DNA of 64,000 nucleotides from UBA6522 sp965262365. Its GTDB lineage: Bacteria > Pseudomonadota > Gammaproteobacteria > Steroidobacterales > Rariloculaceae. The stretch spans positions 3,038,001-3,102,000 of the forward strand of contig OZ253541.1 in NCBI GenBank assembly GCA_965262365.1. Reading direction: 5' to 3'. This document shows, piece by piece, positions 9,622 to 17,144 of this stretch; the first letter of the stretch is position 1; every line of letters starts with the position of its first letter. A program made the position numbers and the translations under genes. A model generated the notes under the pieces. The model was not told where the DNA came from and searched no databases. It saw only the letters and a list, made by a program, of their open reading frames with translations.

Positions 9622-10499
9622 GCCCCAACGACGATTATTCCGGCGAGCCCGGCGGGCCGATCGCCTATATGGCGAGCAACGGGGTTGCCGCCAACCTGCT
9701 CATGTTCGCTTTGTTGGGCGCCGGCCTCGTATCGCTGACCGGTCTGGAAAGGGAGGCATGGCCCTCGGTTCCCTTCAACCATGTCGAAGTCTCCATGACG
9801 TATCCGGGGGCCGCCTCCGTCAGGATCGAGGTGGAATCGGGCACGGACATGCGCCAGGCCATCGATGATATCGAATCGGCGGTGGCGCGGCTGAGCGATA
9901 TCGCCGAGGTGCACGACGAATTCCAGGACATCGACCTGATCATCCGCCACCAGAACCAGCCGGCGGCGTTCGTTGAGGTCTACCGGGTTGAGGGCGAACA
10001 GGTGATGGATGTCGCCACCGCCGTGCACGAGCACATTGCCGAGGTGATCATCCCGTCCCTGCCCGAGGGCGTCGTCGCGGCGATCCGCGGCGCACGCCGG
10101 ATCAAGGTGCCGCTGACGTTCGCGGTTCTGACGTCGATCGCCGGGGCCATCTTTGCCGACGACGATCCGGACAAGGATGATCTGGAGGAGAATTTCAGCG
10201 ATCCGGGCAGGTTCGATATCGACAGGTTCGCGCCGCCGGCACCCCCTACGTCATGGTGCCGGGCATTGCAGGACCGGACTCTGCTAGTGCTCTCGGGTCA
10301 GCCGACAGGCGCCTTGACCACGGCCGGGCGGGCGCCCATCATTGCGCCATTGCATACCGCTGACGGGAAGGATAATGGCCAAGTATCTGTTTCGAACGAG
10401 TTATACCCAGGCGGGCGTTGCGGGTCTGATCAGGGAAGGCGGTACCGGGCGCCGGGAGGCGCTCCGGCAGACCGTGGAGGGGTTGGGCGGCACGCTTAA
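9618..10499 (+). pseudogene. RND efflux pump (AcrB-like) remnant with multiple internal deletions
   Basis: Intact pumps are about 1,030-1,060 residues; this frame has 293. It starts with the usual first transmembrane helix (YMASNGVAANLLMFALLGAG) and then strings together pieces that lie far apart in intact homologues: YPGAASVRIEVESGTDMRQA, then LSDIAEVHDEFQDIDLIIRH, then EGEQVMDVATAVHEHIAEVI, then RGARRIKVPLTFAVLTS from after TM4. Each junction keeps the frame. After about 10160 no homology remains and the frame runs on through unrelated sequence. All proton-relay transmembrane aspartates are lost. Confidence 0.8.
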
Positions 10500-10694
10500 G
10501 GATTCTATTATGCATTCGGGGACGATGACCTCCTGCTCATCACAGATCTCCCCGACGAAGAGGCCGCCGCGGCGTTCTCGATGTTCGTCAGCGCCGCCGG
10601 TGCGCTGACGGTGTCATGTACCGTGTTGATGGAGCCGGAAACGATCGACGGGGCGATAAGCAAGAGCGTGCCCTACCGCAAGCCCGGCGACTGA
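10375..10694 (+). pseudogene. GYD-domain protein, frameshifted
   Basis: Starts at ATG 10375 with MAKYLFRTSYTQAGVAGLIR and continues to EGLGGTLK, the first half of a GYD-domain protein (about 100 residues, function unknown). Near 10497-10503 the frame shifts; in the next frame the protein continues FYYAFGDDDLLLITDLPDEE to VPYRKPGD and a TGA at 10692. One base gained or lost in the short run AAGGATT explains it. It could be a real mutation or a sequencing error. Confidence 0.75.
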
Positions 10695-10720
10695 CCCGGG
10701 TATCCAGCACTGCTGAAGCC

Positions 10721-10747
10721 GCGTTCCGGCAAACCGGAACGGAACGC
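10721..10747. other. Hairpin ahead of trkH
   Basis: Nested inverted repeats: GTTCCGG, a CAAA loop, CCGGAAC, with an outer GCGTTCC / GGAACGC pair around it. It sits between the broken GYD gene and trkH. No T-run follows, so it is not a classical intrinsic terminator. Confidence 0.45.
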
Positions 10748-10777
10748 TCGCCAATGATCTGGACCAGTTGACGCGAT

Positions 10778-12232
10778 ATGCAAGCCAGGGCAACGATTCA
10801 ACGCGTTCTCGGTTTGCTGTTGGCGATGTTCAGCACCACGATGCTGCTGCCAATCGTCGTTTCCCTGATATTTTCAGACGGCCAGTGGCTCACCTTCGCG
10901 GCGTCGTTCCTCATCATTCTTGGCTCCGGGGTCGTTGTCTGGTGGCCGGTTCGCGAGCAGACGCGCGAGCTGCGCCTGCGCGAAGGTTTTCTGGTGGTGG
11001 CCGCGTTCTGGATCGTGCTGGGCCTGTTCGGCTCGGTACCGCTGCTGCTGACCGACAATCCGCAGCTCAGCCTCACCGATGCGGTCTTCGAGTCCATGTC
11101 CGGTCTGACCACCACCGGGGCGACGGTTTTGACCGGGCTTGCCGAGTTGCCGGAGTCGATACTGTTCTATCGGCAGCAATTGCAGTGGTTCGGGGGCCTG
11201 GGCATCATCGTGCTCGCCGTGGCGGTGCTTCCCATGCTGGGCGTCGGCGGCATGCAGCTCTACCGCGCCGAGACTCCCGGGCCGGTCAAGGATACCCGGC
11301 TGACGCCGCGGATCACCGAGACGGCGAAGGCCCTCTGGTACGTCTACCTGGGCATTACCGTACTGTGCGCGCTCGCATACCTGCTCGCCGGGATGGGCCT
11401 GTTCGACGCCGTTTGCCATGCGTTCAGTACCGTCGCCATCGGTGGTTTCTCGACGTACGACGAGAGCTTCGGGTACTTCGACAGTCCCGCGATCGAATTG
11501 GTCGCCGTCGTCTTCATGTTCGTCTCCGGAGTCAATTTCTCGCTGCACTTCCTCGCCTGGCGACATCGTTCGGTCAAGCACTACTTTCAGGATCCGGAGT
11601 TTCGCGCCTACTCGAAGCTGCTCGGCGGGCTGATCGCGGTGGTCGTCGTATACCTCTACGCCCAGGGCTACTATCCGACACTCACCGAAACCCTGACGCA
11701 CGGGCTCTTTCAAACCGTTTCCATTGCCACCACGACCGGATTTACCACCGCGGATTTTGCCGTGTGGCCCGGCGTGCTACCCGTCCTGTTGATCTTTTCG
11801 AGTTTTGTCGGCGGCTGTGCCGGATCGACGGCCGGAGGCATGAAGGTCATCCGCTGGCTGTTGATGTACCGGCAGGGGCTCAGGGAAGTGCAGCGGCTGG
11901 TTCACCCCAGCGCCGAGGTTCCGGTCAAGCTCGGTTCCAAGGCCGTTCCTCACCGGGTAGTCGACGCGGTCTGGGGGTTTTTTGCCGTTTACGTCGTGGT
12001 CTTCAGTGCACTGCTCCTGATCCTGATCGCCGCCGGGTTGGATCAGGTTTCTGCCTTCTCCGCCGTGGCCGCCACCTTGAACAACCTCGGTCCCGGACTC
12101 GGAGAGGTGGCGTCCGGCTTCGGGGGAGTGGGCGTAATCGAGAAGTGGGCGGCCGTGTGCGCCATGCTGCTGGGCCGACTGGAGATTTTCACCCTGCTGG
12201 TGTTGATCACACCCACGTTCTGGCGGCCGTGA
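10778..12232 (+). CDS. trkH: Trk potassium uptake channel subunit TrkH
   Basis: Inner-membrane K+ channel of 484 residues, the usual TrkH length, with about ten hydrophobic segments and four pore loops. The selectivity-filter signatures are visible: LTTTGATVLTG (loop 1), STVAIGGFSTYD (loop 2), SIATTTGFTT (loop 3) and ATLNNLGPGLG (loop 4). It works with TrkA, encoded at 2041-3405. ATG start; it ends at TGA 12230 and the next gene starts three bases later, so they are probably cotranscribed. Confidence 0.96.
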   Translation: MQARATIQRVLGLLLAMFSTTMLLPIVVSLIFSDGQWLTFAASFLIILGSGVVVWWPVREQTRELRLREGFLVVAAFWIVLGLFGSVPLLLTDNPQLSLTDAVFESMSGLTTTGATVLTGLAELPESILFYRQQLQWFGGLGIIVLAVAVLPMLGVGGMQLYRAETPGPVKDTRLTPRITETAKALWYVYLGITVLCALAYLLAGMGLFDAVCHAFSTVAIGGFSTYDESFGYFDSPAIELVAVVFMFVSGVNFSLHFLAWRHRSVKHYFQDPEFRAYSKLLGGLIAVVVVYLYAQGYYPTLTETLTHGLFQTVSIATTTGFTTADFAVWPGVLPVLLIFSSFVGGCAGSTAGGMKVIRWLLMYRQGLREVQRLVHPSAEVPVKLGSKAVPHRVVDAVWGFFAVYVVVFSALLLILIAAGLDQVSAFSAVAATLNNLGPGLGEVASGFGGVGVIEKWAAVCAMLLGRLEIFTLLVLITPTFWRP

Positions 12233-12234
12233 AC

Positions 12235-12570
12235 ATGAGCATGGCGCCGCGATTGGAGGCTATACTACAGCGCGGCGGCGACAACGCGAGCCTGCGGTAC
12301 GCCCTGGGCTGCGAATACATGAAAGCGGGCGATCCCGCCAGGGCCGCCGGGCACCTGAGCAAGGCCGTGGCACTTGAGCCGACCTATTCGGCGGCATGGA
12401 AGCAGCTTGGGCGGGCACAGACCGACGCCGGACTGGAGGAACAAGCCATGGAAAGCTACCGGCGCGGCATCTGCGTGGCGAACGAACGCGGCGACATCCA
12501 GGCCGCCAGGGAAATGACCGTGTTCCTTAACCGGCTGCGCAAGTCGTTTCCAGGCCGGCCTGACCTCTGA
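12235..12570 (+). CDS. Small TPR-repeat protein
   Basis: 111 residues starting ATG 12235 (an alternative ATG lies at 12241), directly behind trkH. About two and a half tetratricopeptide repeats are visible: ASLRYALGCEYMKAGDPARA, then YSAAWKQLGRAQTDAGLEEQA, then MESYRRGICVANERGD. There is no signal peptide, so it is cytoplasmic. Proteins like this often sit as loose partners in operons; its substrate is unknown. Confidence 0.78.
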   Translation: MSMAPRLEAILQRGGDNASLRYALGCEYMKAGDPARAAGHLSKAVALEPTYSAAWKQLGRAQTDAGLEEQAMESYRRGICVANERGDIQAAREMTVFLNRLRKSFPGRPDL

Positions 12571-12615
12571 GGCGAACGGCTGGCGCACCGATCCCGATTA
12601 CTTGATTTGGCAACC

Positions 12616-13164
12616 ATGCTGCGACTGAAGACCAACCTCGAGCGGTTCAGCGAATTCACAGGCTCCGCCATCGCGTGGCTGACGGTTCTGATGGTGATCG
12701 GGACCTTCGTGATCGTGGTGCTGCGCTATGTCTTTGACCTGGGCTGGATCGCGATGCAGGAAAGCATCGTGTGGATGCACGCCACGGTCTTCATGCTGGG
12801 GGCAAGCTATACCCTGAAGAAAAACGAACACGTGCGCGTGGACATTTTTTACCGGCGCATGCGCGCCGAGCGCCGAGCCTGGGTCGATGTGGCCGGCACC
12901 GTGGTATTCCTGCTTCCGCTGGCCGTGTTCGTCGCGGTGACGAGTTGGGATTACGTTTATACCTCCTGGGCCATCGGCGAAGCATCCAGGGAAGCCGGTG
13001 GACTGCCCTTCCCCTTCGTACCGATCCTCAAGAGCCTGATTCCGGCCACGGCGGCGCTGTTGATCTTGCAGGGCATCGCAGACCTTTGCGGCGCCGTACT
13101 CGTACTCACAGGGGCGATCGAGCCGGACGCAGGACCGGGCGGCCCGCCGATCGAGGCGATCTGA
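12616..13164 (+). CDS. TRAP transporter small permease (DctQ family)
   Basis: 182 residues with four hydrophobic segments and the DctQ-family pattern: AWLTVLMVIGTFVIVVLRYV for TM1, then GWIAMQESIVWMHATVFMLGASYTL with the conserved E-x-x-x-W region. It stabilises the large permease in sodium-driven TRAP uptake of carboxylic acids or similar solutes. The chosen ATG is 12616; a TTG at 12607 in frame is less likely. It overlaps dctM by TGATG. No periplasmic binding protein (DctP) gene is nearby, so the substrate cannot be inferred. Confidence 0.9.
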   Translation: MLRLKTNLERFSEFTGSAIAWLTVLMVIGTFVIVVLRYVFDLGWIAMQESIVWMHATVFMLGASYTLKKNEHVRVDIFYRRMRAERRAWVDVAGTVVFLLPLAVFVAVTSWDYVYTSWAIGEASREAGGLPFPFVPILKSLIPATAALLILQGIADLCGAVLVLTGAIEPDAGPGGPPIEAI

Positions 13165-14531
13165 TGGAGTGGGTCTCGCTGTTGATGTTCGCCGTCGTCG
13201 TGGTGGTTCTGCTCGCCGGATACCCCGTGGCTTTTTCGCTGAGCGGCGTCGCTCTCCTGTTCGCATGGATCGGCGAGTTGTTGGGGATATTCGACGGCGC
13301 CTTTCTGGGCACGATGCCCAACCGGATCTACGGGATCATGAGCAACGAGACGCTGATGGCCGTGCCGTTGTTCGTATTCATGGGAGTCACCCTGGAGCGG
13401 GCGCAGATTGCCGAAAACCTGCTCGACAGTCTCAGCCGGCTCTTCGGCACGCTGAGAGGCGGCCTGGGCATCTCGGTGACCCTGGTCGGCATGCTGCTGG
13501 CGGCGAGCACCGGCATCGTGGGGGCGACGGTCGTGACCATGGGCCTGCTGGCGCTGCCGACCATGTTGCGCCGGGGTTATGACCCGGCTGTCGCCACCGG
13601 CACGATCTGCGCCTCGGGCACGCTGGGACAAATCATTCCACCTTCCATCATCCTGGTGCTGCTCGGCGACGTGCTCTCCTCCGCGTACAGCCAGTCCCAG
13701 CTCGATGCCGGCATCTTCTCCCCGGATACGGTGTCCGTGGGGGATCTCTTCGTGGGCGCACTGATTCCGGGCCTGGGACTCGTGGCGCTTTACATCATCT
13801 ATATCATGGCGACGGCCTTCCTCAGGCCGACGACCATGCCGGCGCGCGAGAAGGCGGAGAAGGTCGGCTTCGGCGAACTGGTGCTGGCACTGTTTCCGCC
13901 ATTGTTCCTGATCCTCGCCGTGCTTGGATCCATCATGGGGGGGCTTGCGACCCCCACGGAAGCCGCCGGCGTGGGCGGCGTCGGAGCGCTGCTGCTGGCC
14001 CTCGGCAAGCGCCAGTTTCCGCTCGCCCGCCTGATCGACGTCATGAAGAGCACCGTGCGCGTGAGCAGCATGGTGTTCCTGATTCTGATCGGTGCATCGA
14101 TCTTTTCGCTGGTGTTCCGCGGTTACGGCGGGGACCGCCTGGTGCACGAACTGCTGATCAGCATGCCCGGCGGTGTCGTCACTGCGATGCTCATCGTCAT
14201 GCTGCTGATGTTCCTGCTGGGTTTCGTGCTCGACTTCATCGAGATCACGTTTGTCGTGGTCCCCATCGTGGGACCGATTCTCCTGACCATGGGGGTTGAC
14301 CCGGTGTGGCTCGGCGTCATGATCGCGATCAACCTGCAGACTTCGTTCCTGACGCCGCCGTTCGGGTTTGCGCTGTTCTATTTACGGGGGGTGGCGCCCG
14401 ATAATGTGGAAACGACAGCCATCTATCGGGGGGTCATCCCCTTCGTGGTCATTCAGTTGTTCGCGCTGGCGCTACTCGCCATATGGCCGGAGCTGGCGAC
14501 CTGGCTGCCGGGGGTTGTTTACGGGGGGTAG
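13164..14531 (+). CDS. TRAP transporter large permease (DctM family)
   Basis: 455 residues, about twelve hydrophobic segments, with typical DctM signatures: MAVPLFVFMGVTLERAQIAE, ASTGIVGATVVTMGLLALP, ICASGTLGQIIPPSIILVLL and GLATPTEAAGVGG. It is the transport-catalysing subunit and uses the sodium gradient. The start ATG overlaps the stop of the small permease. An insertion between the PPSI and the next segment (YSQSQLDAGIFSPDTVSVGD) is usual for the subfamily with larger loops. The missing binding protein must be encoded elsewhere. Confidence 0.93.
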   Translation: MEWVSLLMFAVVVVVLLAGYPVAFSLSGVALLFAWIGELLGIFDGAFLGTMPNRIYGIMSNETLMAVPLFVFMGVTLERAQIAENLLDSLSRLFGTLRGGLGISVTLVGMLLAASTGIVGATVVTMGLLALPTMLRRGYDPAVATGTICASGTLGQIIPPSIILVLLGDVLSSAYSQSQLDAGIFSPDTVSVGDLFVGALIPGLGLVALYIIYIMATAFLRPTTMPAREKAEKVGFGELVLALFPPLFLILAVLGSIMGGLATPTEAAGVGGVGALLLALGKRQFPLARLIDVMKSTVRVSSMVFLILIGASIFSLVFRGYGGDRLVHELLISMPGGVVTAMLIVMLLMFLLGFVLDFIEITFVVVPIVGPILLTMGVDPVWLGVMIAINLQTSFLTPPFGFALFYLRGVAPDNVETTAIYRGVIPFVVIQLFALALLAIWPELATWLPGVVYGG

Positions 14532-14709
14532 TGGCTGGTGGCTTCGTCAGGCGTCGCGAGGGTGCGTGGGCGAGCGCGTGGCGGAGTTGGTCGTCGGAAT
14601 ATCGGCGGCGAATGCATTGCGTGTCGCTAACGTCGCCCCAGACCATGACGTGGTTGAGGAAAAACACGTCGTCCCGCAGCGTCTGGTCGGGTGGCTTGAA
14701 TCATACGAC
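14531..14709 (-). pseudogene. Fragment of a small gene normally paired with an AbiEii-like nucleotidyltransferase
   Basis: In the frame reading from about 14696 leftwards the sequence gives FKPPDQTLRDDVFFLNHVMV and then WGDVSDTQCIRRRYSDDQLRHALAHAP. This looks like the C-terminal part of a small conserved protein often found with AbiEii-type genes. A stop (TGA) precedes it and the end runs into the dctM 3' end. The family assignment is from memory of similar sequences and is tentative. Confidence 0.35.
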
Positions 14710-14737
14710 ACGCCGTGCCACCGCACGCAGTTCGGTA

Positions 14738-14989
14738 TCAGGACGCATCGCCGGATGGACTTTCGCCCTTGTCGTGCGCGGTGATTTCCGCCGTTGAATC
14801 GAAATGTGGCAGTGCATCCAGATCGATGTAGTCCCTGGCGCTTGCCCGGTCCTGGACAACCTTGGCTTTCGCGGCTGCCAGATCCAGCAGGGACGCGACG
14901 AATATCCCGCCGTCATCCACGAAATCGGGCCGTCCGACACAGCCCATGCCAAGGCCGCCGAAATAGGAAATTCGCACGTAATCCGCCAT
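14738..14989 (-). pseudogene. Nucleotidyltransferase AbiEii-type toxin, C-terminal fragment
   Basis: 84 codons from ATG 14989: MADYVRISYFGGLGMGCVGR and then FVASLLDLAAAKAKVVQDRASARDYIDLDAL. The last part matches the pattern of AbiEii/AbiGii-family nucleotidyltransferases (DLAxxKxxVVxxRxxxxDYxDLxAL). The N-terminal nucleotidyltransferase active site (GSxxL/DxD) is missing, so this is a remnant. It sits between the TRAP operon and the oxidase operon. Confidence 0.5.
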
Positions 14990-15027
14990 CGCTATCGACT
15001 CCAACAAACAGCAGGTCCGACAGGCCG

Positions 15028-15288
15028 CTAATCGTCGTCGACGTCCCTGTCCAGCCCCCACCACGCCAGGCCGCCGTAGACCAGCAGTCCGACCGCGACC
15101 GCGGCGAAGGGCAGCGGCGGAAGCCAGATGGGCACGTCGCCGAGGCTCTCGAAGGGGCCGATCCATCCCGCCGCGATGGCGCCGACGCCCAGCCCGATGA
15201 CGATGCCGAACGCCAGCTTCGGCTGACTGCGCCACGTCAGCCCCCACAGCAGGAGGAAAACGACAAAGGCGGTCATGGTCCAGAACAT
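15028..15288 (-). CDS. Small membrane protein at the end of the cytochrome oxidase operon
   Basis: 86 residues from ATG 15288 (MFWTMTAFVVFLLLWGLTWR). There are three hydrophobic segments and an acidic tail LDRDVDDD. It is the last gene behind cytochrome oxidase subunit IV, on the same strand. I do not recognise a family. It may be a small accessory or assembly subunit of the oxidase, inferred only from position and size. Confidence 0.6.
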   Translation of the reverse strand: MFWTMTAFVVFLLLWGLTWRSQPKLAFGIVIGLGVGAIAAGWIGPFESLGDVPIWLPPLPFAAVAVGLLVYGGLAWWGLDRDVDDD

Positions 15289-15343
15289 TGTGGTCTCCGT
15301 GCTTTGGCGAAGCGGCTTGTCGGTTGCATTTCCCCGACCCGGC

Positions 15344-15703
15344 TCAGTGGGCCTCGGCCGGATGGCTCGGCACGAAGTTCGTCTCACCGAAAAAGTCCAG
15401 CCGCGTCAGGAACGTATAGTCACCCTCCAGCGCGAAGAAGCCGACCGCAAACAGCAGCAGGACAGGCGGTCCGAGGATCGCGTAGATCAGGGCGATACGC
15501 TCCCACCTCATGTGCATGAAGATCGCGACGATGAAGCCGGCCTTGGCCAGCATGAAGGTGATGATCAGCGACCAGCGCAGGTAACCCTGGAAACCAAGGT
15601 AGTCGACCATGTACGAAAACGCGCTGAGCACGAACAGCAGCGCCCAGACCCATAGGTAAATGCTGAGAGGATGTTGTTGGTGACCTTCGGTTGCCGTTGC
15701 CAT
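15344..15703 (-). CDS. ctaF: Cytochrome c oxidase subunit IV
   Basis: 119 residues with three transmembrane helices in the pattern of prokaryotic subunit IV: YLWVWALLFVLSAFSYMVDYL, then IITFMLAKAGFIVAIFMHMR, then LIYAILGPPVLLLFAVGFFAL. It sits behind two subunit III genes in the oxidase operon. The protein is a small non-catalytic subunit thought to stabilise the complex. Confidence 0.88.
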   Translation of the reverse strand: MATATEGHQQHPLSIYLWVWALLFVLSAFSYMVDYLGFQGYLRWSLIITFMLAKAGFIVAIFMHMRWERIALIYAILGPPVLLLFAVGFFALEGDYTFLTRLDFFGETNFVPSHPAEAH

Positions 15704-15764
15704 AATCAGTTTCCCGTCCGGCGGAATCGCCCGGGGTCAGGGCGCCGCCTCAGTTCAGAAAGCC

Positions 15765-16457
15765 TCACCAGAGATAGAAGAGGGCGAAAATGAAGACCCA
15801 AACCAGGTCGACGAAGTGCCAGTACAGGCCGGCGATCTCGACGATCTCGTAGTTTCCGGAAGCTTCGTAGTCGCCCCTGAGCACCTTCAGCGCCACCACC
15901 GACAGGTAAATCACACCGCAGGAGACGTGCAGGCCGTGGAACCCGGTGATCATGAAAAACGCCGAACCGAACTGCGCCGCGCCCATGGGGTTACCCCAGG
16001 GCCGCACCCCCTCGTCGACGATGAGTTTCATCCACTCGAAGGCCTGCATGCCGACGAACGTGGCGCCGAAAGCGGCGGTGATGAACATCAGCGCGGCGGT
16101 TCTCGCCCGGTTCCGGCGATAGCCGTAGTTCACCGCGAGCGCCATGGTGCCGCTGCTGGTGATGAGGATGAACGTCATGATCGCGATCAGGATCAACGGG
16201 ATGGGATCGCCGCCGAAACTGAGCGCAAAGACCTCGCTGGGATTGGGCCAGGGCACGCGCGTGGACATCCGCACGTTCATGTACGAGGTCAGGAACAGGG
16301 TGAAGATGAAGGTGTCGCTGAGGAGGAAGATCCACATCATGGCCTTCCCCCAGGGGACGTGGAACGTCTGCTTGTCGGCGGTCCAGTCGCGGGTAAGGCC
16401 CCTGAAGCCCTGAGGCAGGGCGACTGCGCCGTCGGAATCGGTCAGTTCGGAAGACAT
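15765..16457 (-). CDS. ctaE: Cytochrome c oxidase subunit III (first copy)
   Basis: 230 residues, haem-copper oxidase subunit III. A soluble N-terminus is followed by GKAMMWIFLLSDTFIFTLFLTS and four more helices, with GFHGLHVSCGVIYL and the C-terminal YWHFVDLVWVFIFALFYLW that is diagnostic of the family. It supports proton uptake and stability of subunit I. A second, more divergent subunit III gene lies immediately upstream, 12 bases away. Confidence 0.95.
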   Translation of the reverse strand: MSSELTDSDGAVALPQGFRGLTRDWTADKQTFHVPWGKAMMWIFLLSDTFIFTLFLTSYMNVRMSTRVPWPNPSEVFALSFGGDPIPLILIAIMTFILITSSGTMALAVNYGYRRNRARTAALMFITAAFGATFVGMQAFEWMKLIVDEGVRPWGNPMGAAQFGSAFFMITGFHGLHVSCGVIYLSVVALKVLRGDYEASGNYEIVEIAGLYWHFVDLVWVFIFALFYLW

Positions 16458-16469
16458 CGGTTCAAACGC

Positions 16470-17144
16470 TCAGGTGGAAAGCAACAGGCCGAACAGAATC
16501 AGCCAGACCAACAGCAGGTAATGCCAGTAAACCGAACACAGGGTGACGGACAGACGCACCCTGGCGACCTCGTCGACCGGCCGTGATTCCAGACCCTTCC
16601 CCACGGCGCCCGCCGCGCGCGCCCAGAACCACAGCCCGCCCGCCAGGTGCAGCCCGTGAAGCGCCGTGAGAATGTAAAAGAACGCGTCCGCGGGGTTGGT
16701 GGCCAGGTAATACCCGGCCGAAGTCAATTGACGCCAGACGAGCAATTGGCCGCCCAGAAAGGCGAAGGTCAATATTCCTCCGGCCATGAGATTGGGCTTC
16801 AGTCCGTCCAGATCTTCCCTTGCTGCTGCGCTGCGGGCGCGTTGCAACGCGACGCTGGCCAGTATGAGCGCCACGGTATTCACCCACAGCAGACCCGGGT
16901 CCTGCAGCGGCCGCCAGTCCGGGAACTGCGAGCGCATGTTGTATACGATGGCGAAGAGGCCGAACAGGCTGGTGACCACGGCCAGGAACACCCAGAGACC
17001 CACCCGTTCCGGAGCGGCGTTGACGGCGCCGCCTGCCTCGATCACACCCTGTTCCAGCCAGGGCTTGGTCTTCAGGCCCTGCAGCAGAAACAGCCATACC
17101 AGGATGGCGCCGCCCAGGGCCGCAAAGAGTACGGAAATGTTCAT
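16470..17144 (-). CDS. Haem-copper oxidase subunit III-like protein (second copy)
   Basis: 224 residues with seven hydrophobic segments. It shares the family hallmarks of subunit III (PADAFFYILTALHGLHLAGG and VYWHYLLLVWLILFGLLLS) but is divergent from its neighbour and has an extra N-terminal helix. ATG 17144 overlaps the ctaD stop as ATGA. Paired subunit III genes occur in some caa3-type operons; whether one or both enter the same complex cannot be told from sequence. Confidence 0.86.
   Translation of the reverse strand: MNISVLFAALGGAILVWLFLLQGLKTKPWLEQGVIEAGGAVNAAPERVGLWVFLAVVTSLFGLFAIVYNMRSQFPDWRPLQDPGLLWVNTVALILASVALQRARSAAAREDLDGLKPNLMAGGILTFAFLGGQLLVWRQLTSAGYYLATNPADAFFYILTALHGLHLAGGLWFWARAAGAVGKGLESRPVDEVARVRLSVTLCSVYWHYLLLVWLILFGLLLST

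Noticed and set aside
10768..12570. 600-codon frame overlapping trkH
   Set aside because: Only its last 111 codons (from ATG 12235) resemble a protein (TPR repeats); the rest is the wrong frame of trkH.
15030..15250. Extension of the AbiEii fragment frame to 15247
   Set aside because: The region 15028-15288 is better explained by a membrane protein frame with ATG and position behind ctaF.
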